DNA of 64,000 bases from Terriglobus roseus DSM 18391 (GTDB lineage Bacteria; Acidobacteriota; Terriglobia; Terriglobales; Acidobacteriaceae). The notes under the pieces were generated by a model. It was not told where the DNA came from, did no database searches, and saw only the letters and a list, made by a program, of their open reading frames with translations. Location: positions 1,302,001-1,366,000 of the forward strand of contig NC_018014.1 in assembly GCF_000265425.1 (NCBI RefSeq). Direction: 5' to 3'. The position numbers were made by a program, and so were the translations under genes. Positions 53,344 to 61,537 of this stretch are shown here, piece by piece (position 1 is the stretch's first letter; every line of letters begins with the position of its first letter).

Positions 53344-54210
53344 TTACCAGGCGAGCTTGGAGGGGAAGAACTCCGCGAAGAGGTCGTCATAGTACGGCTT
53401 CAGCTCAGCCAGGTTTGGCTTGGTATTGCCCTTGGAGTAGAGATCGTACGGGTTGAAGCGAAGTACGGAGGGCAGCATGGCGCGATCCTGTTCGTTGCAC
53501 AGGTGGTCGTACGCTCCATGGCGGTGCCATGCGTAGAACGAGTGGTAGCGCAGCATGTACAGCGCTTCCATCGGCAGGTGATTCTTCATCACTTCGTAGA
53601 TGTAGCCGTCGTGACCGAAGCTCATCTTGACCTTGTCCAGGCCGCAGTTTGGCTCGTAGATGCCGTACTTGGTCTGGAAGACCGGGTTGTTGAAGTCGGG
53701 GTTCGCCTTGAAGTATTCCGGGAAGACGACCTGGTCCGAGTAGGCGCAGCCGGTTGGGAAGGTATCGCCCACAACGCCCCACTGCGGTTCGCCGTACAGG
53801 CAAAGGCACTTGCCGAGATCATGCACGAAGCCGGTTGCAACCATCCAGCGCGGCTCGTTGTTGGCGCGCATCGCCTCCGAGGTCTGTAGCAGGTGCTCCA
53901 TTTGCGTCAGGTCGGTATCAGGATCGCTGTCATCAACGAGGGTGTTCAGGAACTCCGCTGCTTCCCAAATGCTCTTCTCGCCACGCGTCAGCCCGAAGTA
54001 CTCCTTCTCCTTACCCAGAACGTACTCATGGGTCTGGTGAAGGTGATTCAGGCGATAGAACTCAGCGACGCCGGGATTTGCCTCTGCGTCGTACTGACGG
54101 AACTCCGTCTCGGTCTTGCCTTCCTTGTAACGGCCTTCCAGAAACTCATCCCACTCATCCATGTCTCCGAGGGGATTGTGCGACGAGGGTGTTGCGACGG
54201 CTGTGCTCAT
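53344..54210 (-). CDS. myo-Inositol oxygenase
   Basis: 288 residues from the ATG at 54210, which has GGAG 7 bases upstream; the frame is open 7 codons further. The sequence follows eukaryotic MIOX throughout: QTHEYVLGKEKEYFGL, IWEAAEFLNTLVDDSDPDTD, the HD pair in ATGFVHDLGKCLCLYGEPQW, TFPTGCAYS, YEPNCGLDKVKMSFGHDGY and YMLRYHSFYAWHRHGAYDHL. These hold the His/Asp ligands of the di-iron site. Reaction: myo-inositol plus O2 to D-glucuronate. MIOX is widespread in eukaryotes and rarer in bacteria. A LacI-type operator lies 46 bases upstream, and regulator and permease genes follow on the same strand. Confidence 0.93.
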   Translation of the reverse strand: MSTAVATPSSHNPLGDMDEWDEFLEGRYKEGKTETEFRQYDAEANPGVAEFYRLNHLHQTHEYVLGKEKEYFGLTRGEKSIWEAAEFLNTLVDDSDPDTDLTQMEHLLQTSEAMRANNEPRWMVATGFVHDLGKCLCLYGEPQWGVVGDTFPTGCAYSDQVVFPEYFKANPDFNNPVFQTKYGIYEPNCGLDKVKMSFGHDGYIYEVMKNHLPMEALYMLRYHSFYAWHRHGAYDHLCNEQDRAMLPSVLRFNPYDLYSKGNTKPNLAELKPYYDDLFAEFFPSKLAW

Positions 54211-54255
54211 GGGACGACTCCTTGGGGCCACAGGGAGTCGTACCCTCCGAGGGCT

Positions 54256-54271
54256 TAGTTAGCGGTAACTA
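54256..54271. promoter_or_regulatory. LacI-type operator before inositol oxygenase (TAGTTA-GCGG-TAACTA)
   Basis: Perfect six-base arms around GCGG, 46 bases upstream of the ATG. The core on the minus strand, GTTACCGCTAAC, recalls GntR/IdnR-type LacI-family operators and recurs with one change (GTTACCGCTTAC) before the permease unit at 56862-56873. It is the probable binding site of the LacI regulator encoded beside it. Confidence 0.7.
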
Positions 54272-54330
54272 TACGCACGCCGCAGGACCATGCGCAAGGG
54301 GCTTTGCAGAAAGATTTTCGGGGCCGACGG

Positions 54331-55341
54331 CTAGGGGGAAACGGTGGATTCCCGCTGCACGAGCCGAGGTTCCAGCAGGATGCTGCTCGCCTCCAGTTCG
54401 GGGTCTTCCGCCAGCCGAACGGCGAGTTCGCCGGCTATTGCGCCGAGTTGCTCGGTGTCGTGGTCGATGGAGCTGAGCGGGGTCTTCAGGTAGGTGGCGT
54501 ACCGCATGTTGCCGCAGCCGACAAATGCAATGTCCTGCGGGATGCGCAGGCCAGCCTCCCGCGCGGCTTCCATGGCGCCAATGGCGGTGAGGTCGTTGTA
54601 GCAGAAGACGGCGTCCGGCCTGGGCTGGGCGTTCAGGAGCTGCTGCATGGCCGTATGGCCCTGGCTGTCACCGGTCTCTTCAAAGCGTTCCAGCGTCAGG
54701 ACGATCTCTTCGTCGACGGGCATGCCGTTGCTGGCCAGGGTGTCGCGGTAGCCGCGCATGCGCTCTAAGGATGGGCTCATGTCGCTGCCGCCGATGTGAG
54801 CGATGCGGTGTTTGCCGATGTCGACGAGGTGCTGGGTGGCAATGCAGCCGGCCTTGTAGTCGTTCGATCCCACGAAGTGCGCTGCCAGGTAAGGGAAGTT
54901 GCGGTCCACCAGCAGGTAGGGCGTCCGTTCATCGCCCAGTTCATAAAAACTCCTGAGTTTGGGCTGGCAGGAGGCGATCAGCAGCACATCAACGCCACGG
55001 CTGAGCAGCGTGCGGATCTCCTGTTGCTCGATCTCCGGTCTCTCCTCCGACGATGCGATCAGTAGCGCGCGCTGGCTGGCGCGGAGGACGGCGGAGAGGG
55101 ACTTGGCAAACTCCGCGAAGAACGGGTGAACCAGATCCGGCACAACCAGGCCCACCGTAAAGGTCTTGCCGCTGGCAAGGCCGCGCGCCAGCATGTTGGG
55201 CTGGTACTTCAGCTCAGCCATCCGCTTCAGAACGCGCGCGCGCGTCTTCTCGCTGATATCGGTGTTGCCGCGCAGCACCTTGGACACCGTGACGGTGGAG
55301 ACGTTCAGATCGCGCGCAATATCTTTAAGCCGGACGGCCAA
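54331..55341 (-). CDS. LacI-family transcriptional regulator
   Basis: 336 residues, started by TTG with GGAGA 5 bases before it. The N-terminal helix-turn-helix and hinge are textbook LacI: VRLKDIARDLNVSTVTVSKV, TRARVLKRMAELKYQPNMLA. A periplasmic-binding-protein-like sensor domain follows (TVGLVVPDLVHPFFAEFAKS, YLLVDRNFP, PDAVFCYNDLTAIGAMEAAR). It lies between inositol oxygenase and the permease gene. Matching palindromes before both make it their likely local repressor, presumably relieved by an inositol- or glucuronate-related ligand (inference). Confidence 0.93.
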   Translation of the reverse strand: MAVRLKDIARDLNVSTVTVSKVLRGNTDISEKTRARVLKRMAELKYQPNMLARGLASGKTFTVGLVVPDLVHPFFAEFAKSLSAVLRASQRALLIASSEERPEIEQQEIRTLLSRGVDVLLIASCQPKLRSFYELGDERTPYLLVDRNFPYLAAHFVGSNDYKAGCIATQHLVDIGKHRIAHIGGSDMSPSLERMRGYRDTLASNGMPVDEEIVLTLERFEETGDSQGHTAMQQLLNAQPRPDAVFCYNDLTAIGAMEAAREAGLRIPQDIAFVGCGNMRYATYLKTPLSSIDHDTEQLGAIAGELAVRLAEDPELEASSILLEPRLVQRESTVSP

Positions 55342-55425
55342 GTGCTCTCCTGGAACGAGTGCTGTGGCTCCAGTCTAGCGCCCGGCGCGCGCGATTTGAA
55401 CGTCATTACGTGAAGCGTGCTTGAG

Positions 55426-56715
55426 TTACGAAAAGCGTGTCTGGCGCTGCAGCCGATATCCGCAATAGGCCAGGCTGCCAATCAGGATAGTCACCAGGAT
55501 CGCAATCCAGCGGTAGTTCATGGCGAAGGGCGGAAGGACAGCGCGTGATCCAAGGAAGACGAAGAAGCCCGTGGCGACGATGACGATGGCGTAATCCCAC
55601 CAGCGTTTGCGTTCCGAACGATCGCCGAACTCATCACCGCTCTGTGCCAGCAGGGTCTCGCGGTAGTCCAGGCCGTACCGGGCACACTCCTGTTCCAGCG
55701 CGCGGTTGCGCGAGGAATGCTCATTGACCGAAGCCTTTGCGGTGCTGATGAAGAGGGCGCCGATGATCATGATCACGGAGCCGCCGGCTACCAGCAGCTT
55801 GTGCTGCATGTCAGCGTGCGCGAGTTCCCCGAAGACGAGTGCGCCCCACGCCAGGCCCCAGAGCTGGTTGGTGTTTGAGAGCGGGATGCCGCGGCCGATG
55901 CCGACATACTTCGTCGCAAACTGCTGGAAGAGATCGCCGATAACCCAGACGAAGCCACCCAGGAAGAGCCAGAAGACCATGGAACTGCTGTGTGCCAGTT
56001 GGAAGGCAGAGGAGTTCCTGCCGCCATCCAGCGTCCAGGTGAGCGTGAAGACGGTGAGCAGTTCGCCCACCGTGAACGCGGTGACGAACGAGAGCGGGTT
56101 CATGCCGCTGAGGTACGCCTTGCGGTAGGGCACGTACATGGTGCCCCACATGAAGCTGGCGCCAATCGCGGCGAGCACTCCGCCGAGCGCGTTGTGGCCG
56201 GTGGCCGTCACGCCGCCGTGGAGAGTGCTGAAGCCGAGCATGATGGCCGCAACCACGATGCAGGCGCCACCAACGACGACCTTGGTGATGGTCTTGCCGT
56301 CAGCACCTTGCAGCTCACGGAAGAGCAGGCGTCCCCACAGGAGCCCGATGAGTGAATTGGTGTTCCACATGGGAAAGGCGACGGCGAGACCGACGTCACG
56401 AATCGCGAAGACCGTCAGCGTGTTGGCGACGGCCCACAGCGCGCCGGCAAGCAGCGCCCACACCAGCAGATGCTTCCGCGCCATCAGGTCACGGAAGACG
56501 TAGCTGGTGCCCTTCAGCAGCGTCGGGAAGGTCCAACGTGCGGTGAAGACACCCGCAACCATGCAAAGCGAGATTGCAAAGGGCGAGAAGCCCGCAGTCA
56601 CCAGCTTGGTCGGCGCTTCCGCCGCACCAAGCCACACACCTGCCGTCAGGCCGCAGAGAACGCCGAGACCATGCAGAGAAGAATTTGATTTCGAAGATGA
56701 AGACTTGGTCGCCAG
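55426..56715 (-). CDS. GRP/RhaT-type sugar permease, unusual start
   Basis: Ten-helix transporter of the drug/metabolite superfamily, glucose/rhamnose-type branch: WLGAAEAPTKLV, VAFPMWNTNSLIGLLWGRLLF, GASFMWGTMYVPYRKAYLSG, GIPLSNTNQLWGLAWGALVFGE. The first ordinary start codon in frame is a GTG at 56637, but that would cut off half of the first membrane helix. The frame continues upstream as SLHGLGVLCGLTAGV preceded by a Ser-rich stretch, with no ATG, GTG or TTG. CTG at 56715 would give MATKSSSSSKSN and a full first helix, so it is proposed as the start (429 residues). It probably imports an inositol-derived or similar sugar. The 29-residue membrane peptide gene ends 26 bases upstream. Confidence 0.85.
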   Translation of the reverse strand: MATKSSSSKSNSSLHGLGVLCGLTAGVWLGAAEAPTKLVTAGFSPFAISLCMVAGVFTARWTFPTLLKGTSYVFRDLMARKHLLVWALLAGALWAVANTLTVFAIRDVGLAVAFPMWNTNSLIGLLWGRLLFRELQGADGKTITKVVVGGACIVVAAIMLGFSTLHGGVTATGHNALGGVLAAIGASFMWGTMYVPYRKAYLSGMNPLSFVTAFTVGELLTVFTLTWTLDGGRNSSAFQLAHSSSMVFWLFLGGFVWVIGDLFQQFATKYVGIGRGIPLSNTNQLWGLAWGALVFGELAHADMQHKLLVAGGSVIMIIGALFISTAKASVNEHSSRNRALEQECARYGLDYRETLLAQSGDEFGDRSERKRWWDYAIVIVATGFFVFLGSRAVLPPFAMNYRWIAILVTILIGSLAYCGYRLQRQTRFS

Positions 56716-56741
56716 CGTCTTTGCCCGTTCGACTGAGAAGA

Positions 56742-56831
56742 TTAGTGAAGCGCGATGAGCAACGCAATACCGAGACCGAGTACTACGACGGGGATCCAGA
56801 ACTGTGCGTCCGTCAGGATCGCCTTTGCCAT
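56742..56831 (-). CDS. 29-residue single-helix membrane peptide
   Basis: ATG at 56831, TAA ending at 56742. The product is MAKAILTDAQFWIPVV followed by VLGLGIALLIALH: a short polar start and one membrane helix to the C-terminus. It lies between the LacI-type operator (30 bases upstream) and the permease, so it is transcribed first in that unit. Small helices of this sort often bind and modulate a transporter, which is the suggested role. Too short for most gene finders; coding status rests on clean composition, position and fit. Confidence 0.6.
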   Translation of the reverse strand: MAKAILTDAQFWIPVVVLGLGIALLIALH

Positions 56832-56861
56832 GTTGTTCTTACCCAATCGCTGCTCCCCTAC

Positions 56862-56873
56862 GTTACCGCTTAC
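56862..56873. promoter_or_regulatory. LacI-type operator before the permease unit (GTTACCGCTTAC)
   Basis: Differs by one base from the core of the inositol oxygenase operator (GTTACCGCTAAC). It lies 30 bases upstream of the small membrane peptide start. Same regulator assumed. Confidence 0.6.
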
Positions 56874-56956
56874 TTTCACGCCAAACTAGGCTTTGGTGGA
56901 AAGGCTTGTCAAGCTGAAGTGTACGGCGCCTGCATCCAAGCGCCTGAGGACCTGAG

Positions 56957-57286
56957 TTGATCGTAAAGCTTTGTGACGCAAAAGACCTGCCGGCAGCCGG
57001 CGAATTGAAGTCCTTTCGAGGCGGGAAAGACTTCGAGATCTGTATCACCCCGTCGCAGGAGGGCGCGGGGAAGCTCCTTGCCTTTGACAACCGCTGCCCA
57101 CACCAGCACGCACCCCTGTCGGCCGGCCATATGGACGGTTGTCGCGTGGTCTGCCCGTACCATGCGTGGAGCTGGGATGTGACGACGGGAAAGTCTGACA
57201 ACGCCGCCGATCCGGACCTGCCCCGCTACGAAGTGAGGCAGTACGGCGACGAAGTCTTCATCCAGCTCCCAGGCAGCGCCGGCTGA
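56957..57286 (+). CDS. Rieske [2Fe-2S] ferredoxin-like protein
   Basis: 109 residues, TTG start with GAGGA about 10 bases upstream. The cluster-binding motifs are complete: CPHQHAPL and CPYHAWSWD (Cys-x-His and Cys-x-x-His). No signal peptide, so cytoplasmic; size and layout match Rieske ferredoxins or small subunits that feed electrons to oxygenases. It is divergent from the inositol transport unit. Inositol oxygenase itself does not need such a protein, so a link is not implied. No oxygenase lies nearby. Confidence 0.87.
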   Translation: MIVKLCDAKDLPAAGELKSFRGGKDFEICITPSQEGAGKLLAFDNRCPHQHAPLSAGHMDGCRVVCPYHAWSWDVTTGKSDNAADPDLPRYEVRQYGDEVFIQLPGSAG

Positions 57287-57417
57287 AATCACATTCGCTT
57301 GAGATCCGTGACGCATGACGGAATCGCGACAAAGCCCTTACGGCAGCGGGACAATTGCCACGCACGCGCTTGCTATCGTCTTCTTCGTAATGGGTCGACG
57401 GGTCTCAGGAGAGAGCG

Positions 57418-57786
57418 ATGCAGGCAAGATCTCTCGTTGCTGCGGGATGCATGGTGTTGCTTGTAAGCGGCAGTCCTGCCTTGAATCTGCGCTTGCGCGG
57501 TAGTGACAATCCGCAGACCGTCCCGATCACTGCGAAACGGTACGAGTTCACGCCGAATGAGCTGACGCTCAAGGTGAATGAACCGGTTGTGCTTGTCTTT
57601 AAAAGCGACGATGCGACGCACGGCATGCACTTCGAAGATTTGAACCTGGATGCGGTCATTGCGAAAGGCACTGGCGCCGAAGTGAAGTTCACCCCTGACA
57701 AGACCGGCGATTTCGTTGGTCATTGCGCCGTCTTTTGCGGGACGGGCCATGGTGGCATGACGCTTACGATCCATGTGGTTCCGTAG
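57418..57786 (+). CDS. Exported small CuA-type cupredoxin
   Basis: 122 residues with GGAG 8 bases before the ATG. A signal peptide or anchor (SLVAAGCMVLLVSGSPA) precedes one cupredoxin domain (TAKRYEFTPNELTLKVNEPV). Metal ligands fit a CuA centre: His in DATHGMHF, then GHCAVFCGTGHGGM with the CxxxCxxxHxxM pattern of cytochrome oxidase subunit II and nitrous-oxide reductase. Unlike subunit II it has no transmembrane hairpin and no oxidase genes beside it. Possible roles: periplasmic electron carrier or copper handling. Confidence 0.85.
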   Translation: MQARSLVAAGCMVLLVSGSPALNLRLRGSDNPQTVPITAKRYEFTPNELTLKVNEPVVLVFKSDDATHGMHFEDLNLDAVIAKGTGAEVKFTPDKTGDFVGHCAVFCGTGHGGMTLTIHVVP

Positions 57787-57822
57787 CCGATTCTGTTTTG
57801 TCTGGCGTCCGTCCGCGGCCAG

Positions 57823-57852
57823 CACCGCCCTCTTTCAGGGCGGTGTTTTTTT
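57823..57852 (+). terminator. Rho-independent terminator after the cupredoxin gene
   Basis: Stem CACCGCCCT / AGGGCGGTG (9 bp), loop CTTTC, then seven T. A strong stop 36 bases past the gene and before the next receptor. Confidence 0.93.
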
Positions 57853-57971
57853 GCGCGCGACACAATCGCGTCCCGTTCTGGAATCGGTGGAATTCGGTGC
57901 AAAGCAGTGACAAAGCGATAACAAGCTCCTTAGGACATTCCCCCATACTCGGGGACATCAGAGCCGATCGG

Positions 57972-60900
57972 ATGGAGTTAGTCCAAGTGAGACGAAATGC
58001 TCGCGCCTGTTTGACCTTACGGTGTGTCTCCACGGTCGTCGTCGCCTTGCCGGGTGCGACAGTATCGAGGGCGATGCACGCGCAGACCCCAGGGACCGGC
58101 GCCATCACCGGTGCTGTCCTTGATCCGTCGGGCAGAGTGGTCGTTCATGCGGAGGTGGTTGCCATCCATGATGCGACGCATCAAGAGCGGCGCGGTGTGA
58201 CAGATGACAGTGGGATCTACCGGCTGTCACTGCTATCCCCAGGCCGCTATACGATTACAGTCTCTTCTCCAGGTTTTGCTTCTGTTGGTCTGCCTTTGGT
58301 TGCGGTGGATACCGGCGGCGTGAGTTCGATCAACGTCACGCTATCGACGGCCAAGGCCGACACGCGCGTGCAGGTGAATGCGGATGCGTCTCTCGCCAGC
58401 TTCGAGTCGGCGACGTTGGGGGGGCTTGTCGATCAGACGGCGGTGCTCGCTTTGCCGCTGCGGAACCGTAATTTCACGCAGATTCTGGGGCTGTCCCCTG
58501 GTGTCATTACGGAGGTGCCGAGTGCTGCGGCCATTGGTGCCGGCACGCAGAATGTCTCCTCGAACGGCGCGAAGACGACCGCGAACAACGTGCAATTCAA
58601 CGGTGTGGATGCGAACAACCTCGCGCAGAACTCTATGACTAACATCGGTCAAGAGGTTGGTGTCGCGATTCCTGCACCCGATGCTATCGATCAGTTCAAA
58701 GTGCAGACTGCGAATTTCGATGCCGCCTATGGACGCGGCTCCGGCGCCAATGTGGATGTTGTAAGTAAGACCGGGAGCAATCATTTTCACGGAACCGTGT
58801 GGGAGTTCCTGCGAAACGATCTCTTCGATGCGAATGATTTCTTTCTCAAGCAGCAGGGGCAACGCAGGCCGGTACTGAAGCAGAACCTGTTTGGCGGAAC
58901 GCTGGGCGGTCCCATTCGGCACGACCGCACCTTCTTCTTCCTGGCATATCAGGGCCTGCGGTCCAGCAATGGTCTTGGCGCGAAACGCACGGCCACGCTT
59001 CCTTTGCTAACGTCCGATCGTTCCGCCCGCAAGCTTGGCGCACAGTTCTGCCCGGATGAGCACACGGATGGGCAGGGTGCGCCGCTTTCGGGTTATCTGA
59101 CTCATGCGGGCGGTACGCAGGTGGCGTGCGATGGGTCCAACATCAATCCGGTCGCGCTAGCCATCCTGAATGCGAAGCTGCCTGGGGGAGACTTTGCGAT
59201 TCCGAGTCCGCAAACAGTATTGGCGGGAACAGATCCATCGGAACTGCCCGTGGGGCAGTCTACGTTTGCGCCGCCCGCTCGCTACAGTGAAGATCAGTTT
59301 TCGATTCATCTCGATCATGCCCTGAGTCCGAAGAACACACTGTCAGGACGGTTCTTTTATTCACGCTCGCCCTTCACATTGCCTTTCTCGCAGAATGCGG
59401 CAAACGTTCCCGGCTGGGGCACAGAGCAACTGGATCGGAACACGATCTTCCTTCTTGCCGATACCCACGTCTTCAGTGCGAACCTGGTGAATGTAGCGCG
59501 CGCCGCTTATATGCGGTTTGACGGAACGGCGCGTGTGCAGCATCCGTTGCTCGCCTCTGCCATTGGTCAGAGCAGTCCCACTGGACTGGTTGGTCAAGCG
59601 ACGGGTGCTCCTGGCATGTCGATCGATGGACTGTTCACCATCGGGGATGCGGGCACGCCATCGCAATGGCAGGTGACGAATTCCTTCATCTACCAGGACA
59701 CACTGTCTTGGTTGCGTCGCAGGAACAGTCTTCGTTTTGGCGCAGAGGTGAAGCATCATCAGGTCGATATCGATGCGCCGTTTTCGCAGACTGGGTTGAC
59801 GGATATCGCTACTTTTGCGGACTTTCTGGTGGGGCAGAGCGCGGCTCAGAACGGTAGCAGCAGCGGTGTCAGTAATGTGACGACTTCCTACGGCGCTTCG
59901 GGTATTGCACGCAAAGATGGCGTTTACAACGATTTTGCGGCATTTGTGCAGGACGATATCCGGTTGCTGCCGCGGCTGAGTTTGAATGTTGGCGTGCGGT
60001 ATGAGATCTTTGGCGCGCCTTATGAGAAGAATGGACGTCTTCCCAACTTCGATCCGACGCTCGCAACGGGGGACGTTTCTGCGGGCGGTTCACTCTCCGG
60101 CTTTGTTGTTCCGTCCAATTTCAGCGGCGATATTCCCGCTGGTGTGACGCGTTTGAATCGTCTCAGTCTATGGACCAGTCGTTTCGGAGATGTGTCGCCT
60201 CGATTCGGTTTCGCCTGGCAGGTTTCCGGGCAGCCAGCGGTTGTGATCCGGGGCGGTTATGGCATTTATTTTGACCAGCACTCCGGTGGTTACATCGAGG
60301 GTCAGATCGGTCAGGCGCCGTTCTCTGTTCAGCAGTTTTTGTCCGGCTCGCCCAACGGTGGGGCGACCCTGCAAAACCCGTTCAGTCCGCAGCTGCCGGC
60401 CGCTGACAACTATCCGATCTTCGTTCCGCGAGTGCCGTTTGGATTTCCATTCCTCCAGGGAATCTCACCCGAGCTGAAGGATGCGTACACGCAGGAGTTC
60501 AACCTGAACGTGCAGACGGAGCTATCGCACAATGATCTGCTCCAGATCGGGTATGTTGGCAGCCGTTCCATCCATCGGCCTGGATCGATTGAGTTTGATC
60601 AGGCGTTGCTGGCCTCGCCCACTCGCCCTGTGAATGGCGAGACGACAAACTCAACCAACAACCTGATCGAGCGATTGCCGATTCAGGGTGTGAGTCCCGG
60701 TTCGCTCTTCACGATGTCCATCTTCCAGGCGAACTTCAATAGTCTGCAGGCCAGTATCACGCACCGCATGTCGCATGGCTTTCAACTACAGGGGAGCTAC
60801 ACCTATTCGAAGAGCCTGGATGAGACGAGCGGATCTGGCGGCGGCATCGGTTACGAGGTGTGGCTGGTCACGAATGACCAGACGAATCCGCGCCAGGCCT

Positions 60901-61523
60901 ATGGCACCACAGACTTTGATCGGACGCATCGCGCAGTCCTGAACTTTACGTGGCAGGGGCCTCGCTTTCGGACGTTGCCCCTGTTGGCCCGGGCGTTCCT
61001 GGCGGACTGGATGGTCTCCGGTGTGGCCGTGGCGCAGTCTGGAACGCCTATGACCATAACGGACGGAAACGCTGCGTCGGTGTACGGAAACTTCCTGAAT
61101 CGCGCGCAACGGTCGGGTGGACGTGTGAGTACGCCGGGTTCGGACTTTGACCGCGTGATCGGGCGCTACCTGGACGGGGCGGCGTTCACGCGTGCGCCAC
61201 AGGCTCCGTTTGCGTCCAGTCCGGCCGATCAGGATTTCGGAAACAGCGGTGTCGGTATTGTTCGAGGACCGGGGCAACGGAACTTCGATCTGACGGTCGA
61301 GCGTGCCTTTCCGATACGGGAGGGAAACGCGTTCCGGATACGCGCTGAGTTCCTGAACCTGACGAACACAACCCAGTTCAACAACCCGGGAACGACGTTG
61401 AACTTCACGGGCGATCCAGCGGGTTCGATCTCGCAATACAAACCGAGCGCCAGCTTCGGGCGAATTCTTTCCACCAACGGAAACTCCCGCGTGGTGCAGT
61501 TAGCGGCGCGCTATTCGTTCTGA
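57972..61523 (+). CDS. Oar-like TonB-dependent receptor
   Basis: Start at ATG 57972 or, with a better ribosome site (GGAG 9 bases upstream), GTG 57987; the frame open to 57723 runs through the cupredoxin gene and its terminator. About 1183 residues. Signal peptide ending RAMHAQ, carboxypeptidase-regulatory-like domain (GAITGAVLDPSGRVVVHAEV), plug with LPLRNRNFTQILGLSPGV, barrel ending AARYSF. Closely related to the receptor at 38.0-41.5 kb (shared GANVDVVxKTGSN, QxFGGTxGGPI, YSEDQF). It is 14 bases ahead of the HPr-kinase-like gene and so heads a probable operon with it and the MFS gene. Confidence 0.9.
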   Translation: MELVQVRRNARACLTLRCVSTVVVALPGATVSRAMHAQTPGTGAITGAVLDPSGRVVVHAEVVAIHDATHQERRGVTDDSGIYRLSLLSPGRYTITVSSPGFASVGLPLVAVDTGGVSSINVTLSTAKADTRVQVNADASLASFESATLGGLVDQTAVLALPLRNRNFTQILGLSPGVITEVPSAAAIGAGTQNVSSNGAKTTANNVQFNGVDANNLAQNSMTNIGQEVGVAIPAPDAIDQFKVQTANFDAAYGRGSGANVDVVSKTGSNHFHGTVWEFLRNDLFDANDFFLKQQGQRRPVLKQNLFGGTLGGPIRHDRTFFFLAYQGLRSSNGLGAKRTATLPLLTSDRSARKLGAQFCPDEHTDGQGAPLSGYLTHAGGTQVACDGSNINPVALAILNAKLPGGDFAIPSPQTVLAGTDPSELPVGQSTFAPPARYSEDQFSIHLDHALSPKNTLSGRFFYSRSPFTLPFSQNAANVPGWGTEQLDRNTIFLLADTHVFSANLVNVARAAYMRFDGTARVQHPLLASAIGQSSPTGLVGQATGAPGMSIDGLFTIGDAGTPSQWQVTNSFIYQDTLSWLRRRNSLRFGAEVKHHQVDIDAPFSQTGLTDIATFADFLVGQSAAQNGSSSGVSNVTTSYGASGIARKDGVYNDFAAFVQDDIRLLPRLSLNVGVRYEIFGAPYEKNGRLPNFDPTLATGDVSAGGSLSGFVVPSNFSGDIPAGVTRLNRLSLWTSRFGDVSPRFGFAWQVSGQPAVVIRGGYGIYFDQHSGGYIEGQIGQAPFSVQQFLSGSPNGGATLQNPFSPQLPAADNYPIFVPRVPFGFPFLQGISPELKDAYTQEFNLNVQTELSHNDLLQIGYVGSRSIHRPGSIEFDQALLASPTRPVNGETTNSTNNLIERLPIQGVSPGSLFTMSIFQANFNSLQASITHRMSHGFQLQGSYTYSKSLDETSGSGGGIGYEVWLVTNDQTNPRQAYGTTDFDRTHRAVLNFTWQGPRFRTLPLLARAFLADWMVSGVAVAQSGTPMTITDGNAASVYGNFLNRAQRSGGRVSTPGSDFDRVIGRYLDGAAFTRAPQAPFASSPADQDFGNSGVGIVRGPGQRNFDLTVERAFPIREGNAFRIRAEFLNLTNTTQFNNPGTTLNFTGDPAGSISQYKPSASFGRILSTNGNSRVVQLAARYSF

Positions 61524-61537
61524 CGTCGAGGTGACGC

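Noticed and set aside
57723..57971. N-terminal extension of the last receptor
   Set aside because: It passes through the end of the cupredoxin gene and a strong terminator. The signal peptide begins at 57972 or 57987.
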